Positions 1 to 64,000 of a DNA stretch of 64,000 nt are shown here, one piece after another. The notes beneath the pieces were generated by a model that was not told the origin of the DNA, did no database searches, and worked only from the letters and a program-made list of their open reading frames with translations. The stretch is from Amorphochlora amoebiformis (Eukaryota; Cercozoa; Chlorarachniophyceae), in contig BAAHQB010000003.1 in assembly GCA_054601695.1 (NCBI GenBank), positions 558,001 to 622,000 of the forward strand. The letters run 5' to 3'. Positions within the stretch are counted from its first letter, which is position 1. Every line of letters starts with the position of its first letter. Made by a program: the position numbers and the translations under genes.

Positions 1-14466
<14,466 letters not shown>

Positions 14467-14609
14467 TGCGTTTCATTTGTTTACTTAGGATTTGGGTTGG
14501 AATCTGTAGTTCTGGATTTTGATTTTTTTTCGGGATCGTTTGGGTTAAGGGTTAGACTGGGAGGGATAGTGTTGTTGAAAATGCATGTGTTTGGGTATGT
14601 ATGTGTGTG

Positions 14610-14674
<65 letters not shown>

Positions 14675-14716
14675 GTTGTGTGTATGTATTATTACATGCA
14701 TAGGCATCCAAAGTTG

Positions 14717-14746
<30 letters not shown>

Positions 14747-14748
<2 letters not shown>

Positions 14749-14858
14749 TAGCTTGGGAGGCAGTAGGTATGGATTTGTTGAGGAAGACATGAGGTCAGAG
14801 GTTAGATCTCCTTTCGAAGGAAGGGGAGACACAGGTTATGAAGACGGAATATATCAAG
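14747..14858 (+). CDS. Doubtful plus-strand exon-like open block
   Basis: A unique island with a TATACAG acceptor-like site and a CAA-GTGTTT donor-like site, open as SLGGSRYGFVEEDM and onward to GYEDGIYQ. It overlaps the proposed terminal exon of the small minus-strand gene and has no partner exons that I can find. It may instead be the 5' untranslated region of the channel gene. Confidence 0.2.
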
Positions 14859-14867
14859 TGTTTGTTA

Positions 14868-14947
<80 letters not shown>

Positions 14948-15443
14948 ATATACAACCCTTTCGACTTGAAGAAGTCATTCCACCATTTCTTCAATGCGCC
15001 CAGATACGTCAGCTTACCTGAATATTAATATATATATATATATATGTATATATTTATATATATATATAATATATATAATATATATATAACATGTCTTCCA
15101 CCAAATCTTAACCCGAGCCCTAAACTCAACTTTTCAAAACTCAAAACCTAACCCTAACCCTAACCCTAACCCCAACCCTAACCCTAACCCCAACCCTAAC
15201 CCTAACCCGAACCCTAACCCTAACCCTGTAAGCACCTGAGTCGATCTTTATTCCACGCTTCTTGATCTCTTTCTCGAGGTTCCTACGATGTGTTTCTATG
15301 GTCGCCACGAGCTGTGTTCATGAATATTAGGACTGAATACTATAATAGGACTGAATACTGTAATAGGACTGAATACTATAGTAGGACTTCTATAGTATTT
15401 AGGTGGTTTCTGCTTGAGGGGAAATTCGGGTTGGGGAATAGCA

Positions 15444-15520
<77 letters not shown>

Positions 15521-15749
15521 GTACATATATTATATATATATATATATATAATCATGCTTGGCATTATAACGCCATCCTAATGATCCCATGTATTATCACC
15601 ATCTTACTGTAATAATACGGATCGCCGAACATGCGATTTCAACGAAAAGTACGTCTAAGTGAAGGGGTTCATTATACCTCTGTTTTCGCGCCGACACGTT
15701 CAATACTTGGTCTGCTCGCGGATATGCTGCTTTGTCTCCTGGCGTTCAT
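14795..15749 (-). CDS. Small spliced basic protein, unknown function
   Basis: Exons 15749-15678, 15311-15236, 15017-14954 and perhaps a terminal 14810-14795. The first starts at an ATG and reads MNARRQSSISASRPSI; the next is a charged helix (THRRNLEKEIKKRGIKI); the third reads KLTYLGALKKWWNDFF. The phases 0, 1 and 2 match across the three junctions. The model gives about 73 residues, rich in Arg, Lys and Ser with a predicted amphipathic helix. I recognise no family. The last exon (RSNL then TGA) is short and could be wrong, in which case the gene might continue into another exon or even toward the channel gene downstream. A telomere-like array lies directly after the second donor. Confidence 0.45.
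15126..15228 (-). repeat. Telomere-like (CCCTAA)n block
   Basis: About 16 units of CCCTAA with occasional CCCCAA or CCCGAA. It ends within eight bases of the 15236 splice donor of the small gene, and so is intronic. Confidence 0.85.
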
Positions 15750-15869
15750 TTGAATAAGTGTATATCATATAAGTATATTAATGTTATATAAATATATATA
15801 TATGTATTATACATACATAAATAATTACATTTAGATACAGATGTATAATATACAAATATATATATATAT

Positions 15870-15979
<110 letters not shown>

Positions 15980-15990
15980 TTTACATACAT

Positions 15991-16041
<51 letters not shown>

Positions 16042-16107
16042 ATATATTTTTATATGTATATATATTTTTTTTTATATATATATATATAATATATATATGT
16101 ATATATA

Positions 16108-16147
<40 letters not shown>

Positions 16148-16180
16148 ATGGGTGTATAAACATACGTATTACATATTTGT

Positions 16181-16282
<102 letters not shown>

Positions 16283-16521
16283 CATATTTACATACTGAAA
16301 TATGTAATATCTTTGTAGTTTCACTCCTATACGTACTATCTAACATGTAAGTCTACATACCCACACATAATACAACTGAAATACCCACATTCCAACGCAA
16401 GCCTCCAAACCCCTGGGATTCCTCATCCAAATCAACTCATAAAACAAATTGAAATTTTCTTGAAACGGGTTACATTTTCTCTGCATGCCGCGGCCGAGTC
16501 AACCGAGCCTTCCTTCCTTCC

Positions 16522-16815
16522 ATGCCTTCCTCACTGAAAGCATTCCATACCAATCACACGATTGATGTCTCTCCCACGCATTCAAACTCCAACCTGGTCG
16601 CCGGAGTTCCGCTCTGTTGCATGGTCAAAGGTGAACCTCCTCCGACCGTCGACCCTACGAGAGAGTCGGACTTCACATCTCGGATCGAGACGAGTCCCGA
16701 GACGCTGCACCTCGGATGCGGTGGGTCGATAGAGGCTTCCATTTGGATATTGGGCACGGATGGAGGCGGATGGGAGCCTTGTGTTATTACACCATCGTTG
16801 CCAGCGTCCATTTAG
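16522..16815 (+). CDS. 97-codon ORF of uncertain strand
   Basis: A GC-richer island, roughly 16480-17200, that is free of microsatellites. The plus frame runs from MPSSLKAFHTNHTIDV to a TAG. The minus strand is also open over 16811-16554 (starting MDAGNDGVITQGSH). Neither product resembles a family I know. Codon choice does not decide between them. A single-exon gene would be unusual among these neighbours. Confidence 0.3.
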   Translation: MPSSLKAFHTNHTIDVSPTHSNSNLVAGVPLCCMVKGEPPPTVDPTRESDFTSRIETSPETLHLGCGGSIEASIWILGTDGGGWEPCVITPSLPASI

Positions 16816-16947
16816 GGGTGATATATGATGAATTTAGGTGATTATTCCTTGCACCCGAAAAGAAAAACTAAATTACGCGCCCATTAATGGCGGGCCACCG
16901 GTGGCGGTTTGGGTTTGGGTTCGACTGACTGTGTTCACAACACAAGA

Positions 16948-17158
16948 TCAACCGCTGCTCTCAATCCCTTGGTCATGGTCTGGTTCGTGATGTAAGAGGA
17001 GAGCGCTACTCGGCGGCCAAACTCCCAGGTTTTCCGTTTTCGCACTGCATGGCATCCCTTGGACAAAATCCAACTTTCTTTCGTATTCGCCCGCAGGCTT
17101 GGGTTTCTCGTGAAGCATGATGCCAGAGGTAGATGGGAAGAGGATGGAGGCTGAAATC
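16948..17158 (-). CDS. Possible terminal exon, unknown protein
   Basis: After a TTTCCAG acceptor the frame stays open through MLHEKPKPAGEYERKLDF to an in-frame TGA. A second frame of the same block (ending TMTKGLRAAVDLVL) is open slightly further, to 16935. No upstream exon could be found among the (CA)n and (TA)n at 17220-17340. The function is unknown. Confidence 0.28.
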
Positions 17159-17244
17159 CTGGAAATGAGCGGAGTGGATTAAGTTGGATCAAACAGCACA
17201 CAAACTCCACATTATGAATGCATGAATAGGCACATACACACGCA

Positions 17245-17308
<64 letters not shown>

Positions 17309-17310
17309 AA

Positions 17311-17352
<42 letters not shown>

Positions 17353-17557
17353 CTGTGTATGTGTGTGTGTGTGTGTGTGTCTGTGTATGTGTGTGTGTGT
17401 GTGTTATACAAGAGAACGGTTATATAAACAACAGAATATCTGTGTATGTGCAGCATTTATAAACATATAGCACATATCAGTGTTCTATATAACATGTAGA
17501 AAACATACTAACAGATATATATACACACACATATTTACATATTTATATTTACATACG

Positions 17558-17715
<158 letters not shown>

Positions 17716-17727
17716 TTGCATATTTTT

Positions 17728-17930
<203 letters not shown>

Positions 17931-17935
17931 AGAGT

Positions 17936-18150
17936 TACGGTCAAGATTGAGATTGTAGTTACGGTTAGGATTAGGGTTAGGGGTTAGGGTTAGGGCTAAC
18001 GTTAGGGTTAGTATTCGGGTTAGGGTTAGGGTTAGGGTTAGGGTTAGGACTAGGGTTAGGGTTAGGTTTAGGGTTAGGGTTAGGTGAGAGTTCTGTAGGG
18101 TTGGACTTATAGTCAGGTTAAGGTTAGGGTTCGGGTTAGGATTACGCATT
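17936..18150 (+). repeat. Telomere-like (TTAGGG)n block
   Basis: Partly decayed TTAGGG units between two very long (TA)n tracts in the intergenic region. Confidence 0.85.
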
Positions 18151-18217
18151 TTTCTACTGCGTACGTGTATTAATCAACATAGGCAATATGTAGATGTATT
18201 AATAAAATTTTAGCATG

Positions 18218-18291
<74 letters not shown>

Positions 18292-18293
18292 TA

Positions 18294-18373
<80 letters not shown>

Positions 18374-18378
18374 TTACA

Positions 18379-18559
<181 letters not shown>

Positions 18560-18681
18560 TTATATATCTAATATACATAGCAGTGTGTATGTATGTTATA
18601 TACATTAAATGTATATATTGTATATGTATATAAGCTGTAGTTAGATATGTGCTTTTATAATATATATATAGGTATATATTA

Positions 18682-18712
<31 letters not shown>

Positions 18713-18786
18713 GTATATATATATATATATATGTGTGTGTGTATATATATATGTGTGTATAATATGCATATGTTATGTCTATATGT

Positions 18787-18896
<110 letters not shown>

Positions 18897-18923
18897 TATA
18901 TATATATATATATATCTATATGG

Positions 18924-18964
<41 letters not shown>

Positions 18965-19034
18965 CATATGTATACATATATACATAGTATAATATGTATA
19001 TTTATACATGTGTATGTAATATATATTTATGTAT

Positions 19035-19075
<41 letters not shown>

Positions 19076-19151
19076 TATGTACAATATTACATCTTACACA
19101 TGATTTATATAAATAAATATCCATAGGCCCCCTCGATGACGACGTATTCCA

Positions 19152-19451
19152 GTGATTCATTCCAACACACAAATAAATCTCATCGAGCTGTCCGACATTT
19201 TCAGGACGCTCAGTCGACCCACAAGTTTACCTTCCATTATAATCCACGAGCGCGCTTGCCTTTCACGCCAACAAACACCTCCCCAAGCACTTCTGCCAGA
19301 ACTGACTCCTGCCAGAACGCCAACAGTCTCCGCTTTCACAATTCAATCATCTCACCTTTTATCAACAGAACCTCCGCTACATGAACCAACCGCTCAAGCT
19401 ACAAGCCTACTTCTCAATGATTTCACCACATTTTGTGCCTGCACTAAATAA
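19152..19451 (+). CDS. Ser/Thr/Pro-rich ORF, unknown
   Basis: An open frame of 99 codons in an otherwise low-repeat region. It is rich in Ser, Thr, Pro and Leu and ends with FCACTK before a stop. An AATAAA polyadenylation-like hexamer overlaps the stop region (about 19447-19452), which would fit a terminal exon. No homology is recognised. A second frame (19136-19384) is also open. Confidence 0.25.
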   Translation: MIHSNTQINLIELSDIFRTLSRPTSLPSIIIHERACLSRQQTPPQALLPELTPARTPTVSAFTIQSSHLLSTEPPLHEPTAQATSLLLNDFTTFCACTK

Positions 19452-20469
19452 AACCCAGAGGACTAAACATTCCACGTATTCGTTGAGTATTTATTTATTC
19501 AAGCATGCTACAAACCTCGCCTTCTTATATTTCTATAATTTTAATATATGTATATATACGTATACGTGTATATATATATATATATATATATATACATTTG
19601 ATACACTTATGTACAAACTCATACCCGCGAGAGTATGAAATGTTGCAGAAAGTTCACAAATCTTACCATCCTCATAGCAATGTATAAATTATATATATTT
19701 ATACTTCCTCCATTCCCCGGGGTGAAATAAATAATAATGACTTGCCATCTAGTGTGTACATTTTATTGCAATATTTTAATAGGTTTTTTCTGATTTGTCT
19801 GGACTTAAATTTGTTCCATAAGTAAACTGAATTGATAGAATCAATAGCTAGCTTGCTCAAATATTTATGTCTTTTGTAATATTTATAAGATTAACGTGAC
19901 CAGGTTTTATGTAGCACATTGATACGACATTGACACGTATTGAGAATAACTAGCTCTACACTATACATGTAATCCGCATGCATGTGACTGGACAGCCAGC
20001 CCTAGGAATCAGGCTAGGATACACAATGTAGACGGTAAACTTGATGACCATATATGGACAAGACATCCGTGGACCGTGATCGATGTTCGTGTGACACACG
20101 TGCGCACGCACTGCGAGTCTGCGACTAGTGCGACAAGAGGCGGTCAATATTGTAATGTGCGCATGCGCATGCAATGTATCTAGTGTATTGTGCACTACGT
20201 ACCCTCTAGAATGCTATACAATGTATACGTGCGTAGTTCGATGTACATGTACGTTGTTTTTTGTAATTCATATTCTATGGCAGTACGTACGTACATCGAA
20301 CAGTGCGTATGGTTAGTGGCAAATGATATTAGTACGTACTTATAGCTGATATACGTACGTACTACTTCATTGGCTAGCTAATTTGACGACGTACGCATAA
20401 ATGCGCATGTACTAGTACGTACGCACGTACTGTATACTTACATACATAGATCGAGGAGATCAGGCAATG

Positions 20470-20622
20470 TACGTATCACGTATACGTATACCGTATACGT
20501 ATAACGTATACGTATACAGTATACGTATACCGTATACGTATACCGTATACGTATACCGTATACGTATACCGTATACGTATACCGTATACGTATACCGTAT
20601 ACGTATACCGTATACGTATCCC
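20470..20622. repeat. Self-complementary 13-bp minisatellite
   Basis: About a dozen units of GTATACGTATACC. The core GTATACGTATAC is a perfect palindrome, so the array can form cruciforms and both strands read alike. Confidence 0.88.
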
Positions 20623-20694
20623 ACTTGGTATGCTTAAGCTTGTGTGCGTTTATACTATGACGAATATCTGGGATATATAAAATATATATATACA

Positions 20695-20748
<54 letters not shown>

Positions 20749-20989
20749 AGATATAGTCACTCGAAAAATCAGTGTTCCAGAACAGTACTGGACCCTGTTG
20801 CGCATAATTCAAAGTCGTCATGATGAGGATTATCCGGTGATACGCTTGATAAGTTCAATCGCGTGTGTACCATCTTGACCATATACGAGTTATCATATGA
20901 TCAGTGATCTTCTATGATGTATTTATTAGATATACATATATATACTCCAGTAGCTACATGATAGCCTAACATCTAGGGCATATACTTCC

Positions 20990-21056
20990 TCTTAGGGCTA
21001 GTAGGGTTTAGGGTTAGGGTTAGGGTTAGGGTTAGCGATAGGGTTAGGGTTAGATA
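20990..21056 (+). repeat. Short (TTAGGG)n block
   Basis: About eight TTAGGG units with one TTAGCGATAGGG variant, near the Copia remnant. Confidence 0.8.
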
Positions 21057-21239
21057 CTAGAGCTAGTGGAGATACACTATCAGTATGTACATGTGCAATT
21101 GTTTTATTAATAACCAGTTTAAACGATGCTCGCTCATATTCTAGATATTATGAATCGTTCAAAGTATACACTTATCTTGTCACTTCAACAGGCCAGCACA
21201 CACTGATATTTTACAATTAAACGCGGTGATAGCTACTAA

Positions 21240-21462
21240 CTACAACAACGGGCGTGCTCCCATCGGAGCCATCGGAGCTTCGACCTCTGCTGCGCTCTTG
21301 GTTGGAGCCACATGCGCTTCCGTGTCCAGATATGCTTCCGCCAACTTGAAGAGTGTAGCACCGCTCACAGCCTTGGTAAGCCCATCCGCTAACTGTTGAT
21401 CCGTTGGTATGTATTCCAACATATACATCCCACCGCGAACCGAGAGTACAAATATCAAGATT
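21240..21462 (-). mobile_element. Ty1/Copia retrotransposon remnant (end of RNase H)
   Basis: Reads RGGMYMLEYIPTDQQLADG followed by LTKAVSG. This is the hallmark end of a Copia polyprotein (the EYIPT-x-QLAD-x-LTK motif of the RNase H tail). The frame is open to a stop at 21240 but is cut off upstream at about 21462, where unrelated sequence begins, so reverse transcriptase and integrase are absent. It lies about 45 bp beyond the meckelin stop codon on the same strand. The low-repeat sequence at about 20870-21239 may hold the 3' LTR, but I could not define LTR ends. Confidence 0.8.
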
Positions 21463-21505
21463 TAGAAGGGTCTTTCATTGAAAGAAGATAGATATAATCG
21501 ACAAT

Positions 21506-34553
<13,048 letters not shown>

Positions 34554-34702
34554 GAGCGTCTGCTAACGTGTTCCATTACCATGAGCACGCTCAGCTGGAA
34601 GCGGTCAGCGTTACGAAATACCCCAAAATCCCCGGCATTCCCGGGTATAGAATCCCAGAATAGCGGGCATTCCTGGAGCCCCGGGGGATTCGGTTCGGAG
34701 GA
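34554..34702. promoter_or_regulatory. Head-to-head intergenic region (149 bp)
   Basis: The only sequence between the start codons of meckelin (minus) and the plus-strand gene. It is GC-rich, free of (TA)n, and contains a duplicated GGCATTCC and a CCCGGGTAT facing an ATACCCC. No TATA box is evident. A shared bidirectional promoter is the simplest reading, and the two genes may be co-expressed. Confidence 0.5.
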
Positions 34703-39255
<4,553 letters not shown>

Positions 39256-39870
39256 GCGTATATCTAGTATATACTAGATATAAAGCCTGGCTCGCTGATA
39301 GTTTAAGCTTGATTTTTTTACTATTGACTTATTTCTGAGTATTTTTATTTATCGTAAGTGTCTACTCCAGATACTACTAGACTAGGGTCATATCACGCAT
39401 CTATCATTATTTAAATGAGCATGTGTACTAAATAAGCTTTTTTCAAGTGTATATTTTTTTTAAGTTTTCAAGCAATTAGAATATCCTAATAACATAACTA
39501 GTGCCTTGAATGCTGTATGCCATTAATTAGTCTAGTTACCAGAGTTTGTCTCAGATATATGATCTAGATGATAGAGCCTCCACAACTTCTAGAACTAGTC
39601 CAAGCAACCGTTAGTAGAGTAACCGTAGATAATTGGATGACTAGAATGAGTTACTCTACTACCGAGTACTGTCACATAATAATTAAATATCTACTCACTA
39701 GACCATTAAAAATATAGTATATATCTGTATATATTTATCTAGATTTATATATATATATATCTAGTATATATATAGATTATATATATATATATATATATAA
39801 ACATATACGCATATGCATATGTATGTGTATATATATATTTATATACATACACATATATATATATATATAT

Positions 39871-39919
<49 letters not shown>

Positions 39920-40231
39920 GAGTTCGACGGTTCAGGCTTGTTTTGAAAATTGAAACTTGCGACTTAATTCTAGAATTGCTAGCGCCAGTCAGTACGGGTG
40001 AGCGGCGAGAGCTACGGATTCTTTTAGTCGGTGCTCATACTCAAACGCTTGTTTCTTTCTCGATTTCACATTCGAAACCGCTCTACGTGCGTAATTCATG
40101 AAATCCTTCAAATCCACTGTCGTGTAATCACCAGTATCATCCTTTCGGAACCCGACGGGGTATTTTTTGTTGTACTGTTTGGTTATAATTTAAACTTAAA
40201 AGTGATATACATACACGTATGTTAATATACT

Positions 40232-40277
<46 letters not shown>

Positions 40278-40321
40278 GTAATCATTACGCACACACCTGT
40301 ATATATATATATTATATATAT

Positions 40322-40356
<35 letters not shown>

Positions 40357-40379
40357 GATTATAAATACATATATTTTAT

Positions 40380-40446
<67 letters not shown>

Positions 40447-40754
40447 GTACATCTATACTGCGACACACACACACACACACCTATATATATATATATATAT
40501 GTATATTAATATATGGACATATAGTATATAGTTGTATACAAAAGTGTATGTAATGTTTATATGCGTATAAATTTGATTAAAAAGTTCTTTAGTATGGAAT
40601 TAGGCAAATGAATTGAAAAACGAAATTGTTATATTATATTTACATATATATATATATATATATACATACTTATATATATATATATATATATAACTGATGA
40701 AATCAATGTGATACTATACACACACACACGCACACACGAAATAGGAACACACAA

Positions 40755-40814
<60 letters not shown>

Positions 40815-40837
40815 ACATACATATAATTTTCAATTAA
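39256..40837. other. Convergent intergenic region
   Basis: Lies between the stops of the plus-strand gene and the glycosyltransferase. It holds a palindrome at about 39263-39286, about 430 bp of AT-rich unique sequence, (TA)n at 39750-39915, a second unique island at 39915-40220 with a 64-codon plus ORF that I do not trust, and (TA)n with (CA)n to 40800. No convincing gene was seen. Confidence 0.5.
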
Positions 40838-53060
<12,223 letters not shown>

Positions 53061-53505
53061 CGTTTTAGTTGCTTAGAGCGTCTAAAGGCCTTATCCCAAG
53101 GCCTGTGGCCCCGATAGCGGGCAGGGCCGGGCTGCAAGAGATGTCACGCGGAGTGACTTTCCTTAAAAATGGAATGTCACTCTGAGCCGTCACCGTTGTA
53201 AAACGGGACAAGGAAGGGACACCTACTGTTTGACTATTACCGAAAAGAAAGTAACCTTTTCGGCTATGGCGTTTTGACATTCCTTATGATGACCACAGCG
53301 TTCCGTTCCCTTTTGTAATTGTCTTATAATTTTCGCTGATAATTTTTACTTTAACCTTTTGTAATTGTATCACACATCCTTTTAATATCAAAATATCCCT
53401 GGGGGAAAAGAAAGAGAGCATTGCTGCTGTGGAGGGGATTGTGGAAATTCCACCGGTACCCACCACTGGATTCCGATGGCTGGCACGTGTCCAATCGCAT
53501 GGTAG
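53061..53505. promoter_or_regulatory. Divergent promoter region
   Basis: 445 bp between the glycosyltransferase ATG (minus) and the Mog1-protein ATG (plus). It is unique sequence without (TA)n, in sharp contrast to the introns on both sides. Short ORFs on the minus strand here look like chance. No TATA box is placed with confidence. Confidence 0.45.

Positions 53506-64000
<10,495 letters not shown>

Overview
This is nuclear DNA from an intron-rich eukaryote with cilia or flagella. I cannot name the species. A protist or alga is more likely than a plant or animal. The signs are spliced genes with GT-AG introns, a meckelin gene, a family-61 glycosyltransferase, a two-pore potassium-channel-like gene, a Mog1 homologue, a Copia remnant, and many TTAGGG-type arrays. 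Roughly three quarters of the window is simple repeat, mostly (TA)n. Nearly all long open frames are therefore artefacts. The true coding sequence sits in small islands of 20-450 bases, plus one 1.1-kb exon, and must be spliced by eye.

Layout. 1-14466 (-): channel gene whose final stop codon is at position 1; both pore regions are readable, but the linker exons between about 5.8 and 10.2 kb are uncertain. 14795-15749 (-): small spliced gene. 15750-21239: intergenic, with repeats, three doubtful open frames and a palindromic minisatellite. 21240-21462 (-): end of a Copia polyprotein. 21506-34553 (-): meckelin (TMEM67), 14 exons, 1076 codons plus stop, every junction in phase. 34703-39255 (+): unrecognised secreted or membrane-anchored protein, 10 exons, divergent from meckelin across 149 bp. 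40838-53060 (-): GT61 glycosyltransferase, 16 exons, 483 codons plus stop, convergent with the previous gene. 53506-63275 (+): Mog1-domain protein, 10 exons, 302 codons plus stop, divergent from the glycosyltransferase across 445 bp. 63276-64000: telomere-like array and (TA)n.

How the genes relate. Meckelin points to a ciliary transition zone. The glycosyltransferase is a type II secretory-pathway enzyme. Mog1 homologues act on the Ran GTPase. I see no shared pathway; the order looks like ordinary gene neighbourhoods with two head-to-head promoters.

Main unusual signal. In at least ten places the last 15-50 bases of an exon, together with its 5' splice site and the first intron bases, are repeated one to five times inside the following intron, separated by (TA)n or purine/pyrimidine tracts. 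Introns also usually begin and end in self-complementary (TA)n, so each could fold into a long stem that brings its splice sites together. One 24-base micro-exon of the glycosyltransferase appears to use non-GT donors. All gene models here are manual and lack transcript support.
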